A DNA stretch of 64,000 bases from the NCBI GenBank assembly GCA_963819975.1, contig CAWFYE010000009.1, positions 1-64,000 of the forward strand, in the 5' to 3' direction. Each line of letters opens with the position of its first letter. The first letter of the stretch is position 1. The translations under genes and the position numbers were made by a program. Below, in pieces: positions 33,864 to 42,781 of the stretch. This DNA is from Palsa-1392 sp963819975 (GTDB taxonomy: Bacteria > Verrucomicrobiota > Verrucomicrobiia > Chthoniobacterales > UBA10450). A model generated the notes under the pieces. That model saw nothing but the letters and a program-made list of their open reading frames with translations, was not told where the DNA came from and did no database searches.

Positions 33864-34967
33864 ATGAGTAAAATTCGAATTGCAATCATTGGCGTGGGCA
33901 ACTGCGCCAGCTCTCTCATCCAAGGAATCAGCTTCTACCACGACACTCCCACTAACGGCTCTGCCGTTGGTCTTATGCACAGCCTGGTCGGCCCCTACCG
34001 TCCCAGCGACATCTCGGTCGCGGCCGCCTTCGACATCGACCGGCGCAAGGTCGGGCTCGACGTCAACCAGGCGATCTTCGCACCACCTAATTGCACCAAG
34101 GTTTTTTGCGCGAAAGTGCCCACCACTGGCGCAATCGTGAAGATGGGTTGCGTTTTCGACGGCTACCCCGCGCATATGTCGGACCACGATCCGCTGCGCA
34201 CCTTTCAGCCGTTGAAAAAAGAATCGACCCGCGAAGAAATCATCGAAGAACTGCGAGAATCGGGCGCCGAGATAATGGTCAATTATCTACCGGTCGGCTC
34301 GGAGGAAGCGACGCGTTTCTACGCGGCCTGCGCGCTCGAGGCGGGACTCGGGTTCGTCAATAATATTCCAGTCTTCATCGCGAGTGACCCGGCCTGGGTG
34401 AAACGCTTTGAGGAGAAAAAACTTCCGCTCGTCGGCGACGACATCAAAGCGCAGCTTGGGGCCACCGTTCTCCATCGCACGATCGTCGATCTCTTTCGCA
34501 AGCGCGGAGTCAAAGTCGAGCGCACCTATCAGTTGAACACCGGTGGCAACACCGACTTTCTTAACATGCTCGATCGTGGCCGGCTCCAGTCGAAAAAAGT
34601 TTCCAAGACCGAAGCGGTCCAGTCGGTCATCGGGAAGCGCCTGACGGAAGATAACATCCACATCGGCCCGAGCGATTATGTGCCCTGGCAGAACGACAAC
34701 AAACTTTGCTTCATCCGAGTCGAGGGCCGCCTTTTTGGGAATGTGCCGATGGAGATCGATCTGAAGCTTTCGGTCGAAGATTCCCCAAACTCGGCGGGGG
34801 TGGCGATCGACGCCATCCGCTGCTGCAAACTCGCACTCGATCGCGGCCAAAGTGGTGTCCTGCACTCCGCCTCAGCCTATTTTTCGAAACATCCCCCGCT
34901 CCAAATGAGCGACGACGAAGCGTATCAGCGAGTCGAGGAATATATCCGGGGCGAGCGCGCTTCGTAG
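33864..34967 (+). CDS. ino1: myo-Inositol-1-phosphate synthase
   Basis: A 367-residue NAD-dependent enzyme that cyclises glucose-6-phosphate to inositol-1-phosphate. The Rossmann start is IRIAIIGVGNCASSLIQGI. Family motifs follow: GLMH, VAAAFDIDRRKVG, NYLPVGSEEATRFYA, VNNIPVFIASDP, GDDIKAQLGATVLHR, QLNTGGNTDFLNM and DSPNSAGVAIDAIRCCKLA. Length fits the short bacterial/archaeal type. It diverges from the lipid-export operon whose last gene resembles inositol-1-phosphate cytidylyltransferase, so the product probably feeds an inositol lipid or CDP-inositol pool. Confidence 0.94.
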   Translation: MSKIRIAIIGVGNCASSLIQGISFYHDTPTNGSAVGLMHSLVGPYRPSDISVAAAFDIDRRKVGLDVNQAIFAPPNCTKVFCAKVPTTGAIVKMGCVFDGYPAHMSDHDPLRTFQPLKKESTREEIIEELRESGAEIMVNYLPVGSEEATRFYAACALEAGLGFVNNIPVFIASDPAWVKRFEEKKLPLVGDDIKAQLGATVLHRTIVDLFRKRGVKVERTYQLNTGGNTDFLNMLDRGRLQSKKVSKTEAVQSVIGKRLTEDNIHIGPSDYVPWQNDNKLCFIRVEGRLFGNVPMEIDLKLSVEDSPNSAGVAIDAIRCCKLALDRGQSGVLHSASAYFSKHPPLQMSDDEAYQRVEEYIRGERAS

Positions 34968-35012
34968 GAGAATCGGTAAACTGCGGATCGCGCCGACCGC
35001 AACGATCCATTT

Positions 35013-35180
35013 ATGAAACGAACAAAGATCACCTTCCTCGCTACCTGCTTGATCGTGCCTTTAATTCTCGGTGCGTGCGAGACTAGCAACCGATATGAAA
35101 GCGAGACCACTGTTCCAGCATCGACCCATTCCGGCACGCGGGTCGTGAAAGACCAGACACCCGCCGAAGGTCAGCGCTAG
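35013..35180 (+). CDS. Small lipoprotein
   Basis: A 55-residue protein. The N-terminus KRTKITFLATCLIVPL is a signal peptide and the lipobox LILGAC puts the lipidated Cys at residue 22. The mature part is a short polar tail (ETSNRYESETTVPASTHSGT). It lies 45 bases after ino1 on the same strand. Mature peptides this short are usually structural or entericidin-like; I cannot name a function. Confidence 0.75.
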   Translation: MKRTKITFLATCLIVPLILGACETSNRYESETTVPASTHSGTRVVKDQTPAEGQR

Positions 35181-35237
35181 ATCCCGCTGGTCGTTTCGGC
35201 TGCCTCCTCTACTTGAGCACACAGCCCCAGGGGCCGT

Positions 35238-35732
35238 TTAGGCTTGGTTTGCTAGCTTGCCGGTCTCGTGATTTCCCGAGACCTCATCGCCCACCTTCAA
35301 TTCGCCGTCGTTGAGTATCTCGGCGACCAGCCCGGCGCGATCGGCCAGACCGTTCAGCGTCTCGGGATGCGTCAAACGCGCCAAATGCGTGCACGGCTCG
35401 CTCAAGCGCAAACCGCGCATCCGCACCGTGCCCACCTCAAACTCGCGACCGACCAAGTCATTCAGGCGCACGCCCTGAGTCAGCAGGTTGCGTCGCGATT
35501 CCGCCGCCGTCAGTTTCTTTCCGCTCTCTCGTTCGTAGGCCGCCAACGCTTCCGATTCGATCAACGTGACATCGCGCTTTCCCGGATTAGTGGAAAACGT
35601 GCCGGTCTCGACTGCATAACGATCACCCTCCAGACCACGGCCGACCAGCGCCCGGACTCGTTCCACCGCGCGCGGCAACTCGGTCGCGTGCGCCGCGACA
35701 TAAATCCCAAGCAACCGCGCCGGCGTATTCAT
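35238..35732 (-). CDS. MOSC domain protein
   Basis: A 164-residue protein with a single MOSC domain: GRGLEGDRYAVETGTF near the start, then DVTLIESEAL, SRRNLLTQGVRLNDLVGREF and the conserved Cys in LSEPCTHLARL. MOSC domains bind sulfur and the molybdenum cofactor; stand-alone members are related to the C-terminal domain of Moco sulfurase and to YiiM, which reduces N-hydroxylated bases. No molybdoenzyme gene is seen nearby. Start MNTPARLLGIYVA gives the usual N-terminus. Confidence 0.88.
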   Translation of the reverse strand: MNTPARLLGIYVAAHATELPRAVERVRALVGRGLEGDRYAVETGTFSTNPGKRDVTLIESEALAAYERESGKKLTAAESRRNLLTQGVRLNDLVGREFEVGTVRMRGLRLSEPCTHLARLTHPETLNGLADRAGLVAEILNDGELKVGDEVSGNHETGKLANQA

Positions 35733-35851
35733 CGGGCGAGAATAAACTCACGGATAAGTTGCCGCAATCTGCCTGATCGTTGTGCTTTCGAATACCTTGA
35801 AGGCCCCGTTCGGCTTTCAGCGCGCTCCTTTCCGGCGTATTCTCCCGGCTA

Positions 35852-37168
35852 ATGTTTGAGATCAAGGCCAGAGAGAAAGCCGTCGAACGGGCATTGCTCA
35901 TCGGTGCTTATATCTCGACCGACCTCAAAACCGAGGCTCAAAATCTCCTCGAAGAATTAGCCGAACTCGTCGACACACTCGGCATCCCGGTAATCGGCCG
36001 CGATCTGATCTCCTATCGCGAAAATCACGCCCGCTATTTGATCGGCTCCGGCAAGGCGCAGGAAATCGTCGCGCGCGCGAAAGAACTGGAATGCGACGTC
36101 CTTATTTTCGACAACGAACTCAGCCCCTCGCAGCAGCGAAATTGGGAAGAACTCGCCGGCATGACCGTGGCCGACCGCCAGGAGATCATCCTCGATATCT
36201 TCGGCGCCCGCGCTCAGACCCGCGAAGCCCGCATCCAGGTCGACCTCGCGCGTATGCAATACTCGCTCCCACGCCTAACGAGAGCCTGGAGCCATCTCGG
36301 CCAGCAGGGTGGCGGGATCGGCGCGAAAGGCGAAGGCGAAAGCCAGCTCGAGCAGGATAAACGAAAGATCCGCCTCCAGATCGACCGCCTGAAGCGCGAG
36401 CTCGAGGAGGTGCGTCGCGCCCGCGCCACCCAGCGTAAGGACCGCAAGCGCGTTCCCGTGCCGAACGCCGCCATCGTCGGCTACACCAATGCCGGCAAGT
36501 CATCACTCCTTCGCCGGCTCACCGGCGCCGAGGTTTTAGTCGAGGACAAACTCTTCGCCACCCTCGACACGACGACCCGCAAGATCGCCCTGCCTAACAA
36601 ACAGCCGCTGCTCCTCACCGACACCGTCGGTTTCGTCCGCAAGCTCCCCCACCAGCTCGTCGAGGCCTTCAACGCCACTCTGGAAGAAGCAACCCTGGCC
36701 GATTTCCTCATCCACGTGCTCGATGCTTCCCAAGATGAAGTCATGGCCTTTTACAACACCACCATGAGCGTGCTCGGCCAGCTCGGGGCCGATACGAAAC
36801 AGATGCTCGTTGTCTTTAACAAAATCGACAAGGTAACTGACCCGCTCACGCTCCCCGCCTTGCGCCGCCATTTCCCCGACGCCCTCTTCATCTCTGCGCA
36901 AACCGCTGAAGGGATCGAGAAACTTATCGAGCGTATCTCCGATTTCGTCGCCCGCGGGACCGTCACGGTCGAGCTGCGCCTGCCGCCGGACCGCGCCGAC
37001 CTGCTTGCGCGCCTCCATCGCGAGGGCTCCGTTCGTGATCTTCGCTACGAGGGTAACTTCACCGAAGTTGTGGCCACAATGCCGGCACGCTTGCTGGAGA
37101 CTTATTCGCCGTTTCTTCGGCAGCCCGGCGCAGGAACTACCGCCGAAGTAGCCAAGTCCGGTAGTTGA
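35852..37168 (+). CDS. hflX: Ribosome-associated GTPase HflX
   Basis: A 438-residue GTPase that splits stalled ribosomes. The N-terminal HflX domain is recognisable (ENHARYLIGSGKAQEIV, DNELSPSQQRNWEEL, GARAQTREARIQVDLARM) with the glycine-rich hinge GQQGGGIGAKGEGESQLE. G motifs: G1 GYTNAGKS, G2 near LDTTTRKI, G3 DTVGF, G4 NKID. The C-terminal domain is present. One CCTAACGA motif (36274) encodes Leu-Thr; a variant is at 36591. Confidence 0.96.
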   Translation: MFEIKAREKAVERALLIGAYISTDLKTEAQNLLEELAELVDTLGIPVIGRDLISYRENHARYLIGSGKAQEIVARAKELECDVLIFDNELSPSQQRNWEELAGMTVADRQEIILDIFGARAQTREARIQVDLARMQYSLPRLTRAWSHLGQQGGGIGAKGEGESQLEQDKRKIRLQIDRLKRELEEVRRARATQRKDRKRVPVPNAAIVGYTNAGKSSLLRRLTGAEVLVEDKLFATLDTTTRKIALPNKQPLLLTDTVGFVRKLPHQLVEAFNATLEEATLADFLIHVLDASQDEVMAFYNTTMSVLGQLGADTKQMLVVFNKIDKVTDPLTLPALRRHFPDALFISAQTAEGIEKLIERISDFVARGTVTVELRLPPDRADLLARLHREGSVRDLRYEGNFTEVVATMPARLLETYSPFLRQPGAGTTAEVAKSGS

Positions 37169-37250
37169 CGATTTTGCCTTCGACGGTTACGCGACTGATG
37201 TGCGTTTTTTCGGCGCTCGCTCTCCATCCCGTTTCCTGTCCCCTCCGCTT

Positions 37251-37799
37251 TTAGCCGAGATTAGAAGCGGGCTGTCTTTCCGCGCCTTTCTTCGCTTCGA
37301 CCGCAAGTAGCATCAACTCCTGCTCTTCGGGCGCGAGCCGTACCTTCTTCTCGAGCTGGAAGCCGAGCTTCTCGAGCAAACGAACGGAGGCGTCGTTATG
37401 CGGTGCGACGATGGCCACTATGCGCGAGAGCTTTATGACATCCCATCCTTCCCGTAGCACCGCGGCAGCCGCCTCCGAGGCAAAGCCCCGCGACCAGAAC
37501 CGCTCCAGAAAACTGAATCCGAGATCGATGTCTTCGAGATTGTCGCGCTTGATCAGGCCGCAGATCCCCATCGGCTCACTCGTCTCCGTTAGTTCGACGA
37601 GCCACATTCCGAAGTGATAGCGTTCGTACTGCGCGATGATCCGTTCCTGCATGTAGCGGACGGCGTCCGCCACTGTGCGCACACCGCGATCGCCGACGTT
37701 GCGGATAAACGCCGGTTCGTTCAGGACATCGAGCAGGAAGGGGGCGTCTGTCTCAAGCATGGGACGCAGACGGAGGCGCTCGGTTTCAAGCGTGTTCAT
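37251..37799 (-). CDS. GNAT acetyltransferase, RimJ/RimL type
   Basis: A 182-residue GNAT protein. The opening LETERLRLRPMLETDAPFLL, the central GICGLIKRDNLEDIDLGFSFLERFWSRGFASEAAAAVL and the RIVAIVAPHNDASVRLLEKLGF segment are the standard RimJ/RimL/PA3944 pattern for N-terminal or small-molecule acetylation. ATG 37799 is chosen because homology starts there. No operon partner is evident. Confidence 0.9.
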   Translation of the reverse strand: MNTLETERLRLRPMLETDAPFLLDVLNEPAFIRNVGDRGVRTVADAVRYMQERIIAQYERYHFGMWLVELTETSEPMGICGLIKRDNLEDIDLGFSFLERFWSRGFASEAAAAVLREGWDVIKLSRIVAIVAPHNDASVRLLEKLGFQLEKKVRLAPEEQELMLLAVEAKKGAERQPASNLG

Positions 37800-37875
37800 G
37801 CAGCAATCTGTGTCAGGTGACGCGCGCGGACGGAATTCGTTGCGGTTAGCCGATGTTTTCTGGAGTGAACGAACC

Positions 37876-38838
37876 CTAGCTCTTGCCCGCGAGCGATTGC
37901 CACTCATCCGGAGTAAGCTTCAACTTTGCGGCCGCGACATTCTCTTCCAAGTGTGCGACCGAGGCTGTGCCGGGAATAGGCAGCATCACTGGCGAACGCT
38001 CGAGCAGCCAGGCAAGCGCGACCTGATAGACACTCGTGTGGTGCGCCTTGGCCACCGCTTCGAGTGTACCACTCGATTTCAATCCACCGCCTCCGCCAAC
38101 CGGTGACCAGGGCATAAAGCCAAGATTCTCTTTCTCGCAATAAACGAGCGTTTTTTCCCAATCACGATCTGCGAGGTTGTAGCGATTCTGCACACTGACA
38201 ATTGGAAGGACCTTGCGCGCTCGCGTGATCTCTTCCGGCGACACCTCCGAAAGCCCTACATGCCGGATCTTCCCTGCCTCCTGCATCTCCTTGAGCGCGC
38301 CGAGCGAGTCCTCCATCGGTACTTTCGAATCAATCCGATGCAACTGGTAAAGATCGATCCGCTCAAGCTTGAGCCGTTTCAGGCTATTTTCGACGCATTT
38401 TTTGAGATAATCCGGACGGCCATTTGGTTTCCACGCTCCTGGACCCGGCCGGGTCAGCCCGCCCTTGGTCGCAATGACGAGCCCGGCAGGATAAGGATAA
38501 AGCGCCTCAGCGATGAGCAACTCGCTGGTTTCCGGACCGTAGGCATCGGCCGTATCAATCAGGTTGACGCCTAACTCGACCGCGCGGCGGAGAACCTTGA
38601 GCGCGTTAGGACGGTCCGCCGGCCAGCCCCAGATGCCATCACCTGTGATTCGCATCGCACCAAAACCGAGCCGATTGACAGTGAGATCGCCTCCGAGCTT
38701 AAAAGTAGGATTCATAGCCATTGTCAAATTATCCGCTGTCTCCGCACCCATCACAGTCGCCGCTCTACCCGCCCACAGGGCCGCTCCACCGGCCAAGCTC
38801 ATACCGAGAAATGTACGTCGCGTAAGACTTTGGTTCAT
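37876..38838 (-). CDS. Tat-exported aldo/keto reductase
   Basis: A 320-residue NADPH-dependent oxidoreductase with an N-terminal twin-arginine signal (LTRRTFLGMSLAGGAALWAG) and AKR fold: RLGFGAMRITG, catalytic Asp/Tyr in LIDTADAYG, Lys in VIATKGG, His in LYQLHRID, and LPIPGTASVAHLEEN near the end. Export of a folded AKR to the periplasm is unusual but seen in verrucomicrobia and planctomycetes. A slightly longer start (ATG 38874) would also retain the Tat motif. Confidence 0.88.
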   Translation of the reverse strand: MNQSLTRRTFLGMSLAGGAALWAGRAATVMGAETADNLTMAMNPTFKLGGDLTVNRLGFGAMRITGDGIWGWPADRPNALKVLRRAVELGVNLIDTADAYGPETSELLIAEALYPYPAGLVIATKGGLTRPGPGAWKPNGRPDYLKKCVENSLKRLKLERIDLYQLHRIDSKVPMEDSLGALKEMQEAGKIRHVGLSEVSPEEITRARKVLPIVSVQNRYNLADRDWEKTLVYCEKENLGFMPWSPVGGGGGLKSSGTLEAVAKAHHTSVYQVALAWLLERSPVMLPIPGTASVAHLEENVAAAKLKLTPDEWQSLAGKS

Positions 38839-38906
38839 TCGTTTAGTTTTCGTTTCTGGAGTTTCGTTGCCCATGAGGTCCAAGTTGCCATGATCGCGCC
38901 ATTTCA

Positions 38907-39119
38907 TCAACGCACGGCGGCTTCGTTGCGAGGCGGTTCGCGTCGGATGACCTGCGTTCGCGCGGCTGCCCGATACTGCGCGACCGATTCCCAGTCGGTC
39001 ATCCCTTGGGTCCAATAGAAATCCTCCCGCCGCACCTCGCCTTGGAAGACCTTGTCGCGAAAGATCTGCTCGTTGAACTCGCCAATGATTTCGCCATCCC
39101 GCGCGACGTGAAAGTTCAT
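38907..39119 (-). CDS. GYF_2 (DUF4339) domain protein
   Basis: A 70-residue protein that is essentially one GYF_2 domain: FHVARDGEIIGEFNEQIFRD, then EDFYWTQGMTDWESVAQY. In larger proteins this domain precedes membrane segments and may bind proline-rich peptides. Here it stands alone, upstream of the aldo/keto reductase on the same strand. Confidence 0.8.
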   Translation of the reverse strand: MNFHVARDGEIIGEFNEQIFRDKVFQGEVRREDFYWTQGMTDWESVAQYRAAARTQVIRREPPRNEAAVR

Positions 39120-39214
39120 CGCTCCAATCCGCCAAGAAAATCGCGTGCTGTCGATTCCTTTCCCGGAAAAGATAGATAGACAATTCTTTCCGTCGGCGGC
39201 GTCTTAGCCGAAAA

Positions 39215-39967
39215 ATGCACCTTTCTGCGCGCAGCTGCAGCTCAATCCTTCTCGCAATGTGGTATGGCCTGGCGGGATGCGAACGGGCACCACTCACATT
39301 GGATCAGTTGATCGAGCGCAATGCGGAAGCAGTCGGGGGCCGGGCGGCAATTGAGGCGGTGCATACCATTCGAGTCGATGTGCATATTGTCGATCCGGGG
39401 TTTGAGGTGGATGGTATTTACGTGGCGGCGCGGCCGGGGCGAATGCGGATCGACGTGTCGGCTGATGGCCAGCATGTTTTTACGGAGGCGCTGGGAGAGG
39501 AACACGCCTGGCAATGGAAAGGAAAGGGTGAGCCGGTGGAAGCCAGCGCCGTGGCGACGGCGGCATTGCGTCATGGGGTGGAAATGCCGGGGCATATTTT
39601 CGGGTTACATGAGCTAAGGCAGCGCGGTTATCGCGTGGAGCGGGCCGGTCGCGAAATGGTCGGGAGCGTGAATTACCATCTCTTGCGGGTGACCTTTGCG
39701 GATGGCTACAACACGATCTTCTATCTCGATCCGGAGTCATGGTTTATCACTCGGCGGCGCGATGTGCGGCCGTTGCATCCGGATGTCGATCCTACTCCGA
39801 CCAGGATCGAGACCAGGATGAGCGACTTTCGCCGGGTCGGTGACATACTCTTCCCTTTCGCGTCGACCGATACAGACCTGGCTACTGGCAAGATCTTGGA
39901 AACAACCACCGTTCGCTCCATTACCTTAAACCCAGCGCTGGAGCGGGACTTGTTTGAGAAGTTGTGA
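39215..39967 (+). CDS. Lipoprotein with LolA/LppX-like fold (hypothetical)
   Basis: A 250-residue predicted lipoprotein: signal peptide, then lipobox LAGC at about residues 19-22. The first mature segment LDQLIERNAEAVGGRAAIEAV is the start typical of outer-membrane-lipoprotein-sorting-like proteins, followed by beta-rich stretches (GRMRIDVSADGQHVFTEAL, NYHLLRVTFADGYNTIFYLD, DFRRVGDILFPF). Such folds bind lipids or acyl chains. It diverges from the GYF_2 gene. Confidence 0.8.
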   Translation: MHLSARSCSSILLAMWYGLAGCERAPLTLDQLIERNAEAVGGRAAIEAVHTIRVDVHIVDPGFEVDGIYVAARPGRMRIDVSADGQHVFTEALGEEHAWQWKGKGEPVEASAVATAALRHGVEMPGHIFGLHELRQRGYRVERAGREMVGSVNYHLLRVTFADGYNTIFYLDPESWFITRRRDVRPLHPDVDPTPTRIETRMSDFRRVGDILFPFASTDTDLATGKILETTTVRSITLNPALERDLFEKL

Positions 39968-39976
39968 TGCCAGTGG

Positions 39977-41006
39977 CTACAACGGAGCGGCCGCGTTTGC
40001 GGGAATCGTCTGCGCTTTGCCCAAATACTGCACGGTGATCCCATTCCCGCTGCGCGAGACGACCGGCAACTTGAGCCCGCGCGGTAGGATGGTCTCACCA
40101 TAAGGGATTTTCATTGTCACCGGCCGGGTAAGGGTGATGAATTCCTGCGCCGGCACACTGGGTGTGGGTGGCACAGGCCTGGCGCTCGGCTGGCCGGACG
40201 GAGCTGGTGTGGTCAGAACGTTTTCGTCCAGCACTTCCAGTTTTGCGACAGGATGAATCTCCCCGGCGGTCGCGCGCCAGGGATTATGATACTTGTTCGC
40301 AGCGACGCTACGGATCATAGGGCCGACATCGGCTGACCCATTGGTGATCATCGTCCCAGAGCAGATTGCCGATGACGCGGATCTTGCGCGCGGGATGACC
40401 GGTCGGTTCATAACTCAGATCCGGCGCGCGGATGAAGGCGGCGAGTGACTGGAGCCGGATGCCGGCACGGAAGATGGCATTCTGTGTGCGCGGCGTGATC
40501 TCGCAAATTATCGGGGTTGGGTCGTCCAGCCGCGGCGGGTGATCGGAGGGTTGGGCAAAAAGTTCAAGATGCCAGTCGTGAAAATCGGTGCTACCGCAGT
40601 TGGTGGATTCAGGCGGACCGGCGTATGCGAGCACGAGATAACCGGTAAGGGACACGAGCTGCTTCTCGTATTTGTCGAGCTCTTCTCTTTGGGCCGGCGA
40701 TAGATCCTTGCGGCGCGTGCCCTGCGTCTGAGTATCGAAAGGGTCGACATGACGGAGAAAGGCGGTCGTATCCATTGTCTCGGGGAGCGGATCCGCGAAC
40801 GAGGCGGCTTGGCGGTTCTTGAGACGATTGCGCTCGATCGCATCGGGGGTCTTGCCGATGCCTTTCAGTCGATCGCGGCAATCCCAACCGGCGAGGTCGA
40901 TTTCTTTTAACTCGCGATCTTCCGAGATTTGCGGCCGCTCCGCAATGACGAAGGTAGCGATGAGCAGAGTCACACAGATGGTCGTCAGAAGTCTTTTGTT
41001 CTGCAT
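39977..41006 (-). pseudogene. Secreted hypothetical protein split by one frameshift
   Basis: The first part (41006 to ~40345) has a signal peptide (LTTICVTLLIATFVIA) and runs to VIGNLLWDDDH. The frame then ends at 40308 in unrelated sequence, while homologous-looking text continues in the next frame as NGSADVGPMIRSVA and NPWRATAGEIHPVAKLEVL to the stop at 39977. Removing one base of the pair at 40343-40344 joins the two into ~343 residues. A real frameshift and a sequencing error are both possible. Function unknown; the WRATAGEIHPV segment resembles a region found in secreted bacterial proteins. Confidence 0.75.
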
Positions 41007-41173
41007 GCTCGGATATCGCTGACTGCGGCAGCGGGCCGGTGGCTGTCGAAAAGTTTGTCAGCCAATTCCGGTTCTAGCAGGAGCGACAGCAATTGCGATT
41101 TCTTTCCTTCGCTGCTGGAGAGAGTCCCAGTCCGGCGAAAGCGATCGCGATTGACACCCGCGGAGGATACTCG

Positions 41174-41554
41174 TTAGGCAGCAAGCTGCTCGACGGCCGA
41201 ACGGAGCACGCCGAGATCGAAGGGCTTGGGCAGGATGGCGTGCACATTCATTCGTTCGTAGGCTTCGCGGATCTCGGAGGAGACGTGGGCAGAGAGGACG
41301 ATGATCTCGCCGGGTAGACCACGCTTGCGAATTTCGTCGACCAACTCCAAGCCGGTGAGGTTCGGCATTTTCTGATCGACGATGAGCAGGTCGTAAGGAT
41401 GGTCCGCCGCCTCGAGACGGGCGAGAGCTGCTGCGCCGCTGTCGACACTCAGGACCTCAAAGCGGGGGCCGGCAAAAACATATTTGAGGGAGGTCGTGAT
41501 GGAGGGTTCGTTATCAACGGTGAGGATCCGGAAGGGCGCGCTCATAATTGCCAT
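41174..41554 (-). CDS. Single-domain response regulator (CheY-like)
   Basis: A receiver-only protein of 126 residues from ATG 41554, or 123 from ATG 41545. The phospho-acceptor Asp lies in DLLIVDQKMPNLTGLEL, acidic residues in ILTVDNEPSITTSL, the switch Ser/Thr in IIVLSAH and the Lys in ILPKPFDL. No output domain and no histidine kinase gene next to it, so its partner is encoded elsewhere. The TAA stop is supplied by the GCCTAACGA motif (41171-41179). Confidence 0.9.
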   Translation of the reverse strand: MAIMSAPFRILTVDNEPSITTSLKYVFAGPRFEVLSVDSGAAALARLEAADHPYDLLIVDQKMPNLTGLELVDEIRKRGLPGEIIVLSAHVSSEIREAYERMNVHAILPKPFDLGVLRSAVEQLAA

Positions 41555-41621
41555 AATATAGGAGCACCGTCCGTGCCCGGTGGGCAGCAAAGATGAAGCG
41601 CGACGGCAACGCGAGTGGCCG

Positions 41622-41807
41622 CTAGCGAAAGAAAATCAGGTAGGCGAGAGCAACGAACACCACTGTCACCGTGATGATCTGGGGCAGATACTTTGCATTC
41701 GTCGGCCGGAACGATGAAGTCTCGCTGAATGATGACGCACAGTGCCGGCAATGGTTCCCCAAAACGGAGACGGCGTAGCCGCAGGTTGGGCAGGATTCGA
41801 GGGACAT
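41622..41807 (-). CDS. Small zinc-ribbon membrane protein
   Basis: A 61-residue protein: a four-cysteine zinc ribbon (CPTCGYAVSVLGNHCRHC), a short polar linker and one C-terminal membrane helix (IITVTVVFVALAYLIFF). It begins 2 bases after the acyl-CoA desaturase and is probably co-transcribed with it. Function unknown. Confidence 0.8.
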   Translation of the reverse strand: MSLESCPTCGYAVSVLGNHCRHCASSFSETSSFRPTNAKYLPQIITVTVVFVALAYLIFFR

Positions 41808-41809
41808 GA

Positions 41810-42781
41810 TCAGCGGGCGGCTCGGAGAGCGGCGCGAGTGGACTGCTCGGCGCTCATGATTTTTTCGTCCGCCACACGACGCAGACCACGCACCAAGCCC
41901 AACTTCGAGAGCGTCCAGATTATCCACTTGGTTGGGTCCATCTGCCACGGCTTCACTCCGTTGCGATAATCGTGCTGGAACTCGTGATGATAATTGTGAT
42001 ACCCCTCTCCGAAAGTGAAGAAAGCGAGGAGGAGTGAGTCGCGCGCGCTGCACTTGGTTGAGTAGGGCTGGCGGCCCATGGTGTGACACGCGCTGTTGAT
42101 GAGAAAGGTGCAGTGCTGCAGGACGACGATGCGCGCCACGCCCGCAAGCAGGAACGCGCCGAGCGCGCCGACCCAACCATTCCAGAGAAAGCCGAGCACG
42201 GCCGGGAAGACGAAGCTAACCAGGACGGCGATCGTCTGCACGTGGCGATCCTGCCAGCAGACGAGTTTGTCCTTCTGCAGGTCGGGCACGTTATCGTAGG
42301 GCTCGTCGTTATTGAGCTTGAAAAGCAGCCATCCAATGTGGGCAAAGAAAAAACCCTTGGAAATGCAATACGGGTCCTCGTCGTGATCGACATGCTTGTG
42401 ATGCCGCCGATGCTCGCTCGCCCACATCAGGACGGAATTCTCGAACGCCGCCGCGCCGAAGATGAGGGTAAAGAGCCGGATCGGCCAACTCGCCTGAAAA
42501 GTCATGTGCGAGAAGAGCCGATGATAACCGAGCGTGACGCTGAACCCGCAGACGATGATCATCGCAAAGAAGAGCGCGACCTGGAACCAGTCCAGCCCGA
42601 AGAACCAGAGATACGCAGGCACGGCGGTGAGAGTGAGCGCGAGTGTTCCGATCAAGAAGGAACTCGTTACCCAGTTGATGCGTTCCCTCGGAAGGCGAAA
42701 AAACATGCGCTTCGCGGGCAGGGTCGTTTCGCGCGGAACGGTGAGGTCCACGTCGCTGGAAATCAAAAGTGTATCGTTCAA
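41810..42781 (-). CDS. Acyl-CoA delta-9-type desaturase
   Basis: A 323-residue membrane di-iron desaturase. Histidine boxes: HRLFSH, EHRRHHKHVD and EGYHNYHHEFQHDYRNG, the stearoyl-CoA-desaturase pattern. Four hydrophobic segments in two pairs. No plausible ATG gives the family N-terminus; TTG at 42781 has GGGAG about 9 bases upstream and is preferred. It makes monounsaturated acyl chains for membrane lipids and is a different family from the desaturase at 14641. Confidence 0.9.
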   Translation of the reverse strand: MNDTLLISSDVDLTVPRETTLPAKRMFFRLPRERINWVTSSFLIGTLALTLTAVPAYLWFFGLDWFQVALFFAMIIVCGFSVTLGYHRLFSHMTFQASWPIRLFTLIFGAAAFENSVLMWASEHRRHHKHVDHDEDPYCISKGFFFAHIGWLLFKLNNDEPYDNVPDLQKDKLVCWQDRHVQTIAVLVSFVFPAVLGFLWNGWVGALGAFLLAGVARIVVLQHCTFLINSACHTMGRQPYSTKCSARDSLLLAFFTFGEGYHNYHHEFQHDYRNGVKPWQMDPTKWIIWTLSKLGLVRGLRRVADEKIMSAEQSTRAALRAAR

